Shown here piece by piece: positions 49,736 to 59,115 of a DNA stretch of 64,000 nucleotides. Source of the stretch: Actinoallomurus spadix (GTDB lineage: Bacteria > Actinomycetota > Actinomycetes > Streptosporangiales > Streptosporangiaceae); NCBI RefSeq assembly GCF_024055725.1, contig NZ_JAMXMX010000006.1, forward strand, positions 186,001 through 250,000, written 5' to 3'. The notes beneath the pieces were generated by a model. It was not told the DNA's origin and made no database searches. It was given only the letters and a program-made list of their open reading frames with translations. Positions within the stretch are counted from its first letter, which is position 1, and the number at the start of each line of letters is the position of its first letter. The position numbers were made by a program, and so were the translations under genes.

Positions 49736-50892
49736 CGGGCGCCCTCTGCCACCACGGCCAGCTCGGGCGCGCCCGCCGTGTCCCGCTCGGTCGCGAGGGC
49801 GGCGACGATCGCCACCGGATCCGCGGCGTGTGGAGGACCTGCGGTGAGGGGGGTGGTCAGCGCCGCGAACAGCGCCTCCGGGAGCCGGTCCACGTGGCGG
49901 GCCCACGGTGCCCAGCCGGCCTTCTCCAGGACGGCGGCGTTCGCCCTGCCGTGGCCGGGGAGGCAGCGGTAGCTGAGCATGGGCAGGCCGGACGCCAGCG
50001 CCTCGAGGGAGCTGAGGCCGCCCGCGTTCTGCACGACGACGTCGCAGGCGCGCATCAACGCGGGCATGTCCTCGACCCAGCCGAGGGTGATGCCCATGCC
50101 GGTACGGGTGAGCCGCTCGCGCAGCGCCGTGTTGTGCCCGCACACCACGACGGGGGTCACCAGCCCGGTCGCGGCGACGTCGCGCACGGTCGCCGCGACG
50201 TCGCCGCTGCCCCAGGACCCCGCGGTGATCAGGGCCAGCCGCTCGTCGTCGGGCAGGCCGAGGCGCAGCCGCGCCATCCGCCGTTCGAGGACCGAGGACG
50301 GCGGCCGGAACCCGGGCCGTACGGCCGGTGCGCACACCCGTACGTCGGCGGCGCCGAGCCGGTGGGCCTCCGCCGCCGTCTCCGGGTGCAGCGCGAGGTG
50401 CAGGTCGACCCCGTCCGCGACCCAGAGCGGATGCACGGACAGGTCGGTGAGGTACGTGACGACCGGTGCTCGCAGCGCGCCGCGCCGCCGCAACCGGCCC
50501 AGTGCCTGGCTCGCGAGGGGGTAGGTCGAGATGACGGCCGCGGATTCCGGTGCGGCCGTGCGGGCGATGCGTCGCGCGGCGAGCCCGCTCAGGCCCCGCA
50601 CGGCCGCCGCGAGGTTCCGCCGCCGGTCCAGTGCGGTGAACAGGTGTTCCCAGCTCTCCGGCGCGGCCCGCAGCTGCATCGCGTACGCCTGCCGCAGCAG
50701 CCGTCCGAGCGAGGCGGGCAGCAGGTCCAGGAAGTCATGGCGGTCGACGGAGAACCCGGCGTCGCGGAGCCGCCGGGCCAGTTCGTCGGCCGCGCCGTCG
50801 TGGCCCGCGCCGACGCTGGCCGACACGATCGTGACGTGGTGGCCGCCGCCGGGCCGGGTGAGGGAGGTGTTCACTGGTGGATGCCTGTCCAT
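49732..50892 (-). CDS. GT28/MurG-like glycosyltransferase (MGDG-synthase family)
   Basis: A 386-aa GT-B enzyme. The N-domain 'VTIVSASVGAGHDGAADELARRL' (GxGH) is the acceptor or lipid-binding part shared with monogalactosyldiacylglycerol synthases; the C-domain has 'ALITAGSWGSGDVAATV', 'GWVEDMPALMRACDVVVQNAGGLSSLEALASGLPM' for UDP-sugar binding. It transfers a sugar to a lipid or similar acceptor. It is read between a small unknown gene and the deacetylase; together they may make and modify a glycolipid. Confidence 0.85.
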   Translation of the reverse strand: MDRHPPVNTSLTRPGGGHHVTIVSASVGAGHDGAADELARRLRDAGFSVDRHDFLDLLPASLGRLLRQAYAMQLRAAPESWEHLFTALDRRRNLAAAVRGLSGLAARRIARTAAPESAAVISTYPLASQALGRLRRRGALRAPVVTYLTDLSVHPLWVADGVDLHLALHPETAAEAHRLGAADVRVCAPAVRPGFRPPSSVLERRMARLRLGLPDDERLALITAGSWGSGDVAATVRDVAATGLVTPVVVCGHNTALRERLTRTGMGITLGWVEDMPALMRACDVVVQNAGGLSSLEALASGLPMLSYRCLPGHGRANAAVLEKAGWAPWARHVDRLPEALFAALTTPLTAGPPHAADPVAIVAALATERDTAGAPELAVVAEGAR

Positions 50893-51001
50893 GTCGTGGT
50901 GGGGGCCCGGCCGCGAGGGCCGGATCTGGAGGGGGAGCCGGGACCGCCGGGCGCGCGGGACCGGCGGGCGGGTGGTCAGGGCCGGTGGTCATGGCGGGTG
51001 G

Positions 51002-51406
51002 TCAGGGCCGGTGGCCGTCCCGGATGCGGAGGCGCCCGCACGGGGTCCCGCGATGGGTGACGCGGACGGTCGTGAACCGGCCGTGCGCGACGGCCAGCCA
51101 GCAGAATCCGCCGACGAGGAACACGTCGGCCGGGCACCGGCGCGTCCAGCCCGCGAACAGCACCTCGGGAAGGTCCGTTCCGGCCGGGAGCCGGCCCCAG
51201 GCGATGGCGCACGGGCGGCCGGCGGAGACGCCGCGCCGGGCGCCCCGCAGGGTCTCCGGCGCCACCGGCGTCTCGACGACGACGTCGACGAGCGTCTCCG
51301 CGTCGTACACCTCCAGCGCGGCCCGGCCCGCCTCGCCCCGGCCGATCCGGACGGCCCAGGGGGTTCCGGTCAGCCGGTGGTCGGCGGGCGTCGCGCTGGT
51401 GGCCAT
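51002..51406 (-). CDS. Hypothetical protein heading glycolipid operon
   Basis: A 134-aa protein with AAGGAGATCCACCCCC before ATG. 'WAVRIGRGEAGRAALEVYDAE', 'VFLVGGFCWLAVAHGRFTTVRV' are beta-rich; no motif recognised. It lies 109 bases upstream of the glycosyltransferase in the same direction and may be part of the operon. Confidence 0.6.
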   Translation of the reverse strand: MATSATPADHRLTGTPWAVRIGRGEAGRAALEVYDAETLVDVVVETPVAPETLRGARRGVSAGRPCAIAWGRLPAGTDLPEVLFAGWTRRCPADVFLVGGFCWLAVAHGRFTTVRVTHRGTPCGRLRIRDGHRP

Positions 51407-51608
51407 GGGGGTGGATCTCCTTCCGTGCCCGGCTTGTCGGGCACGGCACCAGCGTCGTGCGCGGAGGCATCCGAGAGCAGTAGCGCGGTCATCCGATTCG
51501 GGGTGGCACCACGTTCACCTCCGGCCCTCCCGCCTGCTCCAGGGAAGGCGCTGACCTGCGCGGACGGGGCCACTGTCAGGTGGAGACGCGCGTCGTTAGA
51601 CTCTCGGC

Positions 51609-52205
51609 GTGATCGTCCCCACCGACGAAGAGATCCGTGCGTTGCATGAGCGGCACGCGCCGACGGAGGCGGCATTCGAGCTCGTGTACACGCACTGTGA
51701 GATCGTCTGCGGGATCGCCGAGCAGCTCCTGTCCGGCGGTGCCCCGGGTGTCGACGCGGACCTCGTCCGCGCCGGTGCCCTGCTGCACGACATCGGCGTC
51801 TACCGCCTGTACGACGACACGGGACGGATGGACGAGGCGGGCTACATCCGGCACGGGATACTCGGCCACGAACTGCTGAGGGACGAAGGGCTGTCCGCCG
51901 TCCTCCGCCGCTTCTGCTCCTGCCACACCGGGGTGGGGATCACCCGCGACGACGTGCGGAGGCAGGAACTCCCCCTGCCGGTCGCCGACTATGTGGCGGA
52001 GTCGCGGGAGGAGGAGCTGGTCATGTACGCCGACAAGTTCCACACCAAGAGCGACCCGCCGGCCTTCCTCTCCGCCGCCTCCTACGCCGCCCGGCTGCGC
52101 CGGTTCGGGGAGGACAAGGTCGCGCGGTTCGAGGAGCTGCGCGAGCGCTATGGAACGCCCGACCTGGCGCCGCTCGCCGCCGCGTACGGGCATCGGGCGG
52201 CGTAG
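51609..52205 (+). CDS. HD-domain phosphohydrolase
   Basis: A 198-aa protein starting at GTG. Metal-binding His and Asp: 'YTHCEIVCGIAEQLL' (His), 'AGALLHDIGVYRL' (His-Asp), 'IRHGILGHELL' (His), 'CSCHTGVGI' (His) and 'VMYADKFHTK' (Asp). This is the small stand-alone HD family that hydrolyses phosphoesters, possibly nucleotides. No neighbour in the same direction hints at the substrate. Confidence 0.88.
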   Translation: MIVPTDEEIRALHERHAPTEAAFELVYTHCEIVCGIAEQLLSGGAPGVDADLVRAGALLHDIGVYRLYDDTGRMDEAGYIRHGILGHELLRDEGLSAVLRRFCSCHTGVGITRDDVRRQELPLPVADYVAESREEELVMYADKFHTKSDPPAFLSAASYAARLRRFGEDKVARFEELRERYGTPDLAPLAAAYGHRAA

Positions 52206-52304
52206 CGGCCCGGTCACCGGCGGGACCGTTCCCGCGCCGGATCTTCACGAATTCCACACAGATCGTCCGGGGGATCTCCGCACGCGGATCCTAGGCTCGC
52301 CGCC

Positions 52305-52988
52305 ATGCAACGGATCCTGGTCGTGGAGGATGAGCCCATCATCGCGCAGGCGGTCGCCGACCGGCTGGCGGCCGAGGGCTTCGAGGTGCGGACGGTCGCC
52401 GATGGGCCCGCCGCCGTGGCCGCCTTCGGGGAGTACCGGCCTGACTTGGTCGTGCTCGACCTGATGCTGCCCGGTTTCGACGGGCTGGAGGTCTGCCGGC
52501 GTATCCAGGCGGAACGACCGGTGCCCGTACTGATGCTGACGGCACGCGACGACGAGACCGACCTGATCGTCGGGCTGGCGGTGGGGGCCGACGACTACCT
52601 GACCAAGCCGTTCAGCATGCGGGAGCTGACCGCACGCGTCCGTGCCCTGCTGCGCCGGGTCGAGCACGCGGCGGCGCTGGCGGCCGTCCCGGCCCGTGAC
52701 GTGCTGCGGCTCGGCCCGCTGGAGATCGACCGTGCGGCCCGCAGGGTCGCCGTCGACGGGGCGCTCGTGCACCTGACTCCCACCGAGTACGACCTGCTCG
52801 ACTGTCTCGCCCGTACGCCGGGGGCCGTGCTGACCAGGGCGGTGTTGCTGGAGGAGGTGTGGGACTGGGCGGATGGTGCGGGTACCCGGGTGGTGGACAG
52901 CCACATCAAGGCGCTGCGCCGCAAGCTCGGCGCGAACCTGATCAGGACCGTCCACAGCGTGGGTTACGCGCTGGAGGCCGGGTCGTGA
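52305..52988 (+). CDS. OmpR-family response regulator
   Basis: A 227-aa two-domain regulator. Receiver: acidic ILVVEDEP, phosphoacceptor Asp52 in VVLDLMLP, 'MLTAR' Thr and 'YLTKPF' Lys. C-terminal winged helix: 'LTPTEYDLLDCLARTPGAVLTRAVLLEEVW', 'RVVDSHIKALRRKL'. It should activate or repress promoters on phosphorylation by the histidine kinase encoded next, with which it overlaps (GTGA). Confidence 0.95.
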   Translation: MQRILVVEDEPIIAQAVADRLAAEGFEVRTVADGPAAVAAFGEYRPDLVVLDLMLPGFDGLEVCRRIQAERPVPVLMLTARDDETDLIVGLAVGADDYLTKPFSMRELTARVRALLRRVEHAAALAAVPARDVLRLGPLEIDRAARRVAVDGALVHLTPTEYDLLDCLARTPGAVLTRAVLLEEVWDWADGAGTRVVDSHIKALRRKLGANLIRTVHSVGYALEAGS

Positions 52989-54025
52989 GCGTCATGCACA
53001 GGCTGTGGACGGCCTTGCCGCGCCCCCTCGACCCGATGCGGTCGATCAAGATCAAGCTCGGGGTGCTGGCCGTCTGCAACGCCTGCGCCGGCGGGCTGCT
53101 GATGGTCTGGGGGTACGGCCTGGGCTTCCGCGGCCGGATCACCCTGCCGGCCGCGCTGGTGATCTCGGTGGTGATGACGCAGATCCTGGCGCACGGCATG
53201 ACGGCGCCGCTGCGCGAGATGACGGCCGTCGCGCGGGCGATGGCGCGCGGTGACTACCGCCGCCGGGTCCGGGTGACGTCCCGCGACGAGGTCGGCGACC
53301 TGGGCAGGGCCTTCAACCGGATGGCGGACGACCTGGCCGAGGTCGAACGTCAGCGCCGCGAGTTCGTCGCCAACGTGTCGCACGAGTTGCGCACGCCCAT
53401 CGCCGCGTTGCAGGCGATCCTCGAGAACGTCGCCGACGGCGTCACCCCGGCCGAGCCGGAGGTGCTCGAAGGCGCCCTCGCCCAGACCGAACGCCTGGGC
53501 CGTCTGGTCACCCAGCTGCTCGACCTGTCGCGGGTCGAGGCGGGTGCGGTCTCCCTGGACCTGCTGGACTTCGAGATCGGTCCCTTCCTGGAGAGCGCCG
53601 TCACCGAGGCCCGCGTCGGCCACCCGGGCCCGGTGTTCACGGTGCGGACCGAACCGGGACTGGTCGTCCGCGCCGACCGCGACCGGCTGCATCAGGTCGT
53701 CGCCAACCTGCTCGACAACGCGGCCCGGCACAGCCCGCCCGGCGGCGCCGTGACGATCACCGCGACGACGCGCGCCCAGACCTTCTGCCTGGAGGTACGG
53801 GACGAGGGGCCGGGCATCCCGGTCGCCGAGCGCGCGCAGGTCTTCGAACGCTTCATCCGCAGCTCCGCCTCGCCGGCCGGGACCTCCGGCGGGGGGACGG
53901 GTCTCGGGCTCGCCATCGCCCGCTGGGTGGTCGACCTGCACGGCGGTGAGATCGCCGTCGCCGACTCTCCCGGTGGCTGCCTCATCCGCGTCCTGCTTCC
54001 CCAGCCTCCCGAAGGATCGTCATGA
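52985..54025 (+). CDS. Sensor histidine kinase
   Basis: A 346-aa kinase. Two membrane segments (KLGVLAVCNACAGGLLMVWG; LPAALVISVVMTQILAHG), then HAMP ('LREMTAVARAMARGDYRRRVRVTSRDEVGDLGRAFNRMAD'), H-box 'VANVSHELRTPIAAL' (His133), N-box 'QVVANLLDNAARHS', G boxes 'VRDEGPGIP' and 'GGGTGLGLAIARWVV'. There is little extracellular domain, so it may sense membrane or intracellular cues. It overlaps both the regulator and the DUF4173 gene. Confidence 0.95.
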   Translation: MSVMHRLWTALPRPLDPMRSIKIKLGVLAVCNACAGGLLMVWGYGLGFRGRITLPAALVISVVMTQILAHGMTAPLREMTAVARAMARGDYRRRVRVTSRDEVGDLGRAFNRMADDLAEVERQRREFVANVSHELRTPIAALQAILENVADGVTPAEPEVLEGALAQTERLGRLVTQLLDLSRVEAGAVSLDLLDFEIGPFLESAVTEARVGHPGPVFTVRTEPGLVVRADRDRLHQVVANLLDNAARHSPPGGAVTITATTRAQTFCLEVRDEGPGIPVAERAQVFERFIRSSASPAGTSGGGTGLGLAIARWVVDLHGGEIAVADSPGGCLIRVLLPQPPEGSS

Positions 54026-55573
54026 CCCTGCCTCCGCCGCATTCCCGGCCGGACCCGTCTCCCGGTCCCGGTACGGCACCGCCGACGGTGGGAATACCGG
54101 CCACGTCCGCGACGATTCCGCGCGGCCCGGCCGGTCTCCCGCGCAGGGATCCGCTGGTGATCGCCGAGTGGCCCGAGCCGGCGAGGCCGATGTCGTACGG
54201 GTTGCCGGTCCGCGCCGTGGCGACGGGCGTGCTCACCGCCGCGCTGCTCCCGGGGCGCCCGGGGGTGAACGTGCCGGTCGTCGCGGCCGCCGCGATCGCG
54301 GCCCTGTTCCCGGTCGCCCGCCGGAACCGTACGTCGATGGCGTTCGCGGCCCTGGCGCTGGCGCTGTCGGCACTGCCCGTGCTCGTCGACGCCGGCTGGA
54401 TCGTCGCCCTGGGCGATCGCCCTCGCCGTGCCGCTCGGGTCGTACGCCCTGACCGGGGGCCGTACGTGGATCGACCTGGCCGGCGGGGGACTCGCGTTCA
54501 TCCCGGCCGTCCCGCGCGCGGTGCCGTGGGCGGGCCGCGGGGTGAGCACGCTCGTCCGTTCCGGGCGTCGGCCGACCGGGCCGGTGGTCGGCTCCCTGGT
54601 GCTCGCCGGCGCGCTCCTCCTGGTCTTCGGCGCGCTGTTCGCCACGGCGGACGCCGCCTTCGGCCGCGCCGTCACCGGGCTGTTCCCCCACGTCGGGGCG
54701 TGGTCGCTCGTCACGAGGATCTTCGTCTTCGGCGGGAGCATCGTCGCGGTGCTGACCGGAGCGTTCCTGGCCATGGCCCCGCCGCGGTTCCGCCGGCCTC
54801 CGGCCCCCTCCGACGTCGGCCGTACGCCGTGGGCCATCCCCATCGTCGCCCTCGACCTGCTGTTCCTCGGCTTCGTCGCGGTCCAGGCCGACGTCCTGCT
54901 GGCCGGCGACCGGGACCGGCTGCTGCGGTCGACGGGACTGACCTACGCCGAGTACGCGCGACGGGGCTTCTGGCAACTGCTGGTCGTGACCGGCCTGGTC
55001 CTCCTCGTCGTGGCCGTCGCGGTCCGGTACGCGCCGGTGAGGAGCCGGGCGGACCGGGCCACCGTCCGTACGCTCCTCGGCCTGCTCTGTGCCCTGACAC
55101 TCGTGGTCGTGGCCGTCGCGCTGCGCCGCCTCTTCCTCTACGAGGAGGCGTACGGCTGGACGCGGCTGCGGCTGTGGGTGCACGCCTTCGAACTGTGGCT
55201 GGGACTGGTCGTCCTGCTGGTCGCGATCGCCGGCATCCGCCTCCGGGCGGCCTGGCTGCCCCGCGCGGTGGCCGCGAGCGGCGCCGTCGGCCTGCTGGCT
55301 CTGGGCCTGTTCAACCCAGACGGGTTCATCGCCGCCCACGACGTCGCTCGCTTCCGGCACACCGGCAGCGCCGACCTGGCCTACCTGGCGGGCCTGTCCG
55401 CCGACGCGGTCCCCGCCCTCGACCGTCTCCCCGAGCCGCAGCGCTCCTGCGTCCTGCACCATCTCGCGGAGTCGCTCGACGACGGGGACTCCTGGACCCG
55501 GTTCAACCTCTCCAGGGCCCGGGCGCGGGACCTCCTCGGCAGGCGCCCGGTCACCCGGCCGCCCGCCTGCTGA
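54022..55573 (+). pseudogene. DUF4173-type membrane protein with one-base frameshift
   Basis: The first frame (54022 to about 54412) encodes a Pro-rich N-terminus and membrane segments up to 'AGWIVAL'. The protein then continues in the +1-shifted frame from about 54414 with 'IALAVPLGSYALTGGRTWID' to 55573, ending with 'NPDGFIAAHDVARF' and 'LAYLAGLSADAVPAL', the DUF4173 hallmark. One extra G in GGG at 54411-54413 accounts for the break. Intact, it would be a ~516-aa polytopic protein coupled to the two-component system. Either a true loss or a sequencing error. Confidence 0.85.
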
Positions 55574-55582
55574 GGAGTCACC

Positions 55583-56227
55583 TCACTCCGCGGGCCTGCG
55601 GACGAGGAGGCGGCCGTGCAGGAAGCGCTCGTTCTCGCCCGGCTCGCGGCGCATCCGGGCCACCTCGACCAGGCCGGCCCCGCGCGCGAGGTCCGCGACG
55701 TGGTCGATGGACAGCCGGTAGGCCGTGGTCACCTTGTGGTCGAAGGGCTCGGTTGGGTGCGGCGCTTCGTCGTCGGTCGTGAAGAAACCGAGCAGGAGGT
55801 GGCCGCCCGGGGCGAGCACCCGGCCGAACTCCGCGAACACCGCGGGCAGCTCCTCCGGCGGCAGGTGGATGATCGAGTACCACGCGAGCACCCCGCCCAC
55901 CGCGCCGTCGGCCAGGTCCAGGGCGGTCATCGAGCCCTCCTCGAACCGCAGGTCCGGGAACTCCTTGCGCGCCAGCTCGATCATCGTCGGCGAGAGGTCG
56001 ATCCCGAAGGCGGGGACGCCGAGGGAGTTGAGGTAGGCGGTGTTCGGGCCGGGGCCGCACCCGAGGTCCGCGACCTGCCCACCGCCGGGCCGTACGAGAT
56101 CGGCGAAGGCACCGATGATCGCGCGGTCCAGCGGGGCCTCGTCGAGGGCGTTGCGGAACAGGTCGGCGTACAGGACGGCGATGGCGTCGTACGCCGTCCG
56201 GGTGGCGTCCAGGGAGGATTCGATCAC
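55583..56227 (-). CDS. Class I SAM-dependent methyltransferase
   Basis: A 214-aa protein starting at GTG. SAM motif I is VADLGCGPGPN (residues 52-62), followed by 'GIDLSPTMIELARKEFP', 'GVLAWYSIIHLPPEELPAVFAEFGRVLAPGGHLLLGFF'. It transfers a methyl group to a small molecule; substrate unknown. It is convergent with the DUF4173 gene. Confidence 0.9.
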   Translation of the reverse strand: MIESSLDATRTAYDAIAVLYADLFRNALDEAPLDRAIIGAFADLVRPGGGQVADLGCGPGPNTAYLNSLGVPAFGIDLSPTMIELARKEFPDLRFEEGSMTALDLADGAVGGVLAWYSIIHLPPEELPAVFAEFGRVLAPGGHLLLGFFTTDDEAPHPTEPFDHKVTTAYRLSIDHVADLARGAGLVEVARMRREPGENERFLHGRLLVRRPAE

Positions 56228-56321
56228 GATAGACGACCCTAGACCGGCCGGTCACGGTCGTGACCGACGGCTGAGCGGACCCCGCCGAATGCGGGCGTAC
56301 GGGACCGAGACGGCCGGATCA

Positions 56322-56717
56322 TCAGGGCTCCGCGACGACGACGAGGTAGCCGTCGGGATCGCGGAGCCAGATCTCCCGATGCCCGGCGTTCGGGTTGACG
56401 TGCACGTCCGTGACGACATGGGCGTTCGCCCGCCGGACGCGCTCGACGACGGCGTCGAAGGCCGGCGTCTCGAACCAGAGCGCGACGCCGTTGCCGAGCG
56501 GGCACGCCGGGTCGGCCAGGGCCCCGTGGTGGTGTCCGACCTCGAGCCGGTGCAGTTGCAGGATCATCACGTCATCGACCAGCAGCTGCTCGTACTCCGG
56601 TCCGCCGTGGCCGCTGGTGGCGTCGAGAATCCGCTGGTACCAGCGGCTCGCCCGCTCGACGTCCGCCACCGAGAGGAGCGGCTGGGGTCGTACGCGGGGC
56701 AACGCGTTCTTCGTCAT
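56322..56717 (-). CDS. VOC-superfamily (glyoxalase-like) protein
   Basis: A 131-aa protein: 'PLLSVADVERASRWYQRILDA', 'LLVDDVMILQLHRLEVGHHHG' and 'WLRDPDGYLVVVAEP' form two paired VOC modules, with His and Glu in metal-ligand places. Possibly a small-molecule binding or resistance-type protein. The ribosome-site-like GGAGG abuts ATG, so the true start may differ slightly. Not obviously related in detail to the VOC gene at 39396. Confidence 0.85.
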   Translation of the reverse strand: MTKNALPRVRPQPLLSVADVERASRWYQRILDATSGHGGPEYEQLLVDDVMILQLHRLEVGHHHGALADPACPLGNGVALWFETPAFDAVVERVRRANAHVVTDVHVNPNAGHREIWLRDPDGYLVVVAEP

Positions 56718-56788
56718 CCTCCGACGATGCCCGCACGGCCGGCCCGCCGCCTTGGACGAAAATGATCTCGCCTGAGCCTCGCGGGCAT

Positions 56789-57142
56789 TCAACCGGTTCG
56801 CGCGCGAAGGCGTCCCGCGATGCGCGCGGCGGCGTATTCGGGGCTGGTCGCCGGAACGCGATCTCCGGATCCCGGGCACCATTCGTAGAATTCGCCGCAG
56901 GGACTCACGGAGATCCACACTTTGGGATCGGCCGGGCCGCCGCCGACGGACAGGGCCGGCCGTGCGTCGCTCATCACCGACGGCAGCCCGAGTCTGGCCA
57001 GTTCCCGGCACAACGCCACCAGAAGCCGCATTTTCTCACTGTGATCGGCGCTCACCGCCGCTACCCTCCAACGCCCCCGGGGAACAGGTCCCTCACCCTC
57101 GGCGATAGCATCCCTCGTCTCGCTGTTTCGTCTCGATGTCAT
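56789..57142 (-). CDS. Conserved small actinobacterial protein
   Basis: A 117-aa protein with the layout 'KMRLLVALCRELARLGLPSVMSDARPALSV', then 'KVWISVSPCGEFYEWCPG' and 'SPEYAAARIAGRLRAR'. Proteins of this kind, pairing an amphipathic helix with a W-rich beta region, often accompany XRE/DUF5919 regulators. It is divergent from such a regulator here, as the 25245-25586 gene is in the prophage. The start is uncertain; ATG 57142 lacks a good ribosome site. Confidence 0.5.
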   Translation of the reverse strand: MTSRRNSETRDAIAEGEGPVPRGRWRVAAVSADHSEKMRLLVALCRELARLGLPSVMSDARPALSVGGGPADPKVWISVSPCGEFYEWCPGSGDRVPATSPEYAAARIAGRLRARTG

Positions 57143-57222
57143 CGAAGGCGCTTTTTCAGCACCAATGTCTTGCCTCTGTCGCGAATTCGTCTCGTCGTGC
57201 GCATAAATGCTGGCTAGCCTGT

Positions 57223-57240
57223 ACCTGCACTGACACAGGT
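57223..57240. promoter_or_regulatory. Inverted repeat upstream of DUF5919-like regulator
   Basis: ACCTG (57223-57227) and CAGGT (57236-57240) form a short inverted repeat 15 bases before the regulator start, in the divergent region. A possible autoregulatory operator, weakly supported. Confidence 0.35.
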
Positions 57241-57254
57241 GAAGGGGCGGAATC

Positions 57255-58169
57255 ATGGTGCAACGACCGATCCTGCTCAATGTTCTTGTCCAGCAGCGGC
57301 AATTAGCGCGATATGGCATGTTTCGCGCCGCTTATGAGAACGCGGCGAAGAAAGTCGATCGCGAACTCGTCGGCACCGCTCCGAGCCGTGCCCAACTGCA
57401 CCGCTGGATCTCCGGTGGGCTCAAACGCCTGCCGCACACCGACCACTGCCGCGTCCTGCAGAGGATGTTCCCCGGGTGGACGGTCGACCAGTTGTTCGCA
57501 CCGTGCCCGGACGGCCTCCTGCTCGCCGACCCGACGCGTCCGCCGGGCGGTCCGGCGTCCCCGCCGATGCGGGGTGAGCCCGCACCCGCCCACGTGGCAC
57601 CGCTCGACGCACCGGTCACGCCGGATCCGCCCCTGTCCGATGTCGCCGCGGTCTTCACGACCCGGGCGGAGTTCACCTGCGCCATGCCGCCGCAGGCGAT
57701 GTTCGACGACGCGCAGGAGATCAGGGCGGCCGGGCTCTCCCTGAACCTCCTCTGCCAGCAGTACCCGGACCAGCGGCTGCGGCGGCTCGTGCAGAGCGGT
57801 GCCCGGCTCGAGTGCCTGTTCCTCGACCCGGACGGCGAGGCCATCAGGGCACGCGAACGGGAGGAGGGCTACACCGACCACTTCCTCTCGACGCTGACGA
57901 AGCTCAACATCGAGGTGCTGTCCCGCGTCCGCGACCGGCTGCCCGCCGAGGTACGGGACCGGTTGTCGCTCGCGGTGTACGACGAGACGATCCGGTTCGG
58001 CATCGTGCTGATCGACGGTGCGACCTGCGTCATGCAGCCGTACCTGCCCCAGGCGCGCGGCGTGGACTCGCCGACCTTCCTGCTCCGCCGTGACCCGACC
58101 GGGACGGGGCTGTATAACACTTTTGAGCAGATCTACCGCGAATTGTCGGAACGGAGCCGCCCGGTATGA
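57255..58169 (+). CDS. Regulator with HTH-like N-domain and DUF5919-like C-domain
   Basis: A 304-aa protein. The N-terminal part 'MFRAAYENAAKKVDRELVGTAPSRAQLHRWISGGLKRLPHTD' is an unusual HTH found in actinobacterial regulators. The C-terminal domain has 'IRAAGLSLNLLCQQYPDQRLRRLVQSGARLECLFLDPDG', 'LSLAVYDETIRFGIVLIDGATCVMQPYLP' and 'YNTFEQIYREL', the PLD-like DUF5919 pattern seen in the prophage regulator at 25740. Its stop overlaps the start of a phosphatase, so regulator and enzyme are coupled. Confidence 0.78.
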   Translation: MVQRPILLNVLVQQRQLARYGMFRAAYENAAKKVDRELVGTAPSRAQLHRWISGGLKRLPHTDHCRVLQRMFPGWTVDQLFAPCPDGLLLADPTRPPGGPASPPMRGEPAPAHVAPLDAPVTPDPPLSDVAAVFTTRAEFTCAMPPQAMFDDAQEIRAAGLSLNLLCQQYPDQRLRRLVQSGARLECLFLDPDGEAIRAREREEGYTDHFLSTLTKLNIEVLSRVRDRLPAEVRDRLSLAVYDETIRFGIVLIDGATCVMQPYLPQARGVDSPTFLLRRDPTGTGLYNTFEQIYRELSERSRPV

Positions 58170-58978
58170 CGACGTCCGTCGGAGCACTGCTCCCCGTCGC
58201 TCTGGACGCCGTCACCACAGCCACCGACCTGATCCGCTCCCGGGCACCCGGCCTGCTCACCGCCAAGGGCGACCGGGACATGGCCACCGACCTCGACTAC
58301 GCCGTCGAACGCGCCGTACGGGCACACCTGCGCGACCGTACGCCCGGCGTGCCGATCCTCGGCGAAGAGGAGGGCGTGACCGGCGACGCCGGCGGTGAAC
58401 TGCTGTGGGCGCTCGACCCGATCGACGGCACGGCCAACTTCGTGCACGGGCTCCCGCTGTGCGGCGTCTCCCTCGGCCTGCTGCGCCGGGGCCGCGCGGT
58501 CCTCGGAGTGATCGACCTGCCCTTCCTCGACGCCCGCTACTCGGCCGTCGAACACGGCGGCGCCCATCTCGGCGAGCGGCGCATCACGGCCAGCTCGACC
58601 GGCCGGCTGCGGGACGCGATCGTTGCCGTCGGCGACTACGCCGTCGGGACGGACGCGGCGGAGAAGAACCGCCTGCGCCTGGCGCTGACCGCCGCGCTGG
58701 CCGCCGAGGTGCAGCGGGTACGGATGCTGGGCTCCTCGGCCATCGACCTGGCCTGGGTCGCCGAAGGCAGACTCGACATCAGCCTGGCCATGTCCAACAA
58801 GCCGTGGGACACCGCGGCCGGGGTCGCCATCGCCCGCGAGGCCGGCGCCGTGGTCCTGGACCAGGACGGCGGCGAGCACACGGCCGACTCGGCCGCCACC
58901 ATCGCGGCGGCGCCGGGCGTCGCGGAGCAGATCAGCGCGCTGGTCGGCCGCACCCTGGACGGCCTCGCGCCCGCCTGA
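58166..58978 (+). CDS. Inositol monophosphatase-family enzyme
   Basis: A 270-aa protein. Metal site: 'ILGEEEGV' (Glu67), 'LDPIDGTANFVHG' (Asp84, Asp87) and 'NKPWDTAAGVAIAREAGA' (Asp). The family includes inositol monophosphatase, histidinol phosphatase and nucleotide 3'-phosphatase; the substrate cannot be told. ATG overlaps the regulator stop (ATGA), suggesting that the regulator controls or senses this activity. Confidence 0.9.
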   Translation: MTTSVGALLPVALDAVTTATDLIRSRAPGLLTAKGDRDMATDLDYAVERAVRAHLRDRTPGVPILGEEEGVTGDAGGELLWALDPIDGTANFVHGLPLCGVSLGLLRRGRAVLGVIDLPFLDARYSAVEHGGAHLGERRITASSTGRLRDAIVAVGDYAVGTDAAEKNRLRLALTAALAAEVQRVRMLGSSAIDLAWVAEGRLDISLAMSNKPWDTAAGVAIAREAGAVVLDQDGGEHTADSAATIAAAPGVAEQISALVGRTLDGLAPA

Positions 58979-59115
58979 CCGATACGGTCGGCGCCGATCC
59001 CGGGTGCGGAGACACGTTCAGCGGCGATTCGCCGCCGTTCCGGAAGAGCAAGAGCCGGAGTGGTCGCCGACGAAGGGTTGTCTCCACCGAATCGAGAGAT
59101 CGCTACCCTGCTCGT

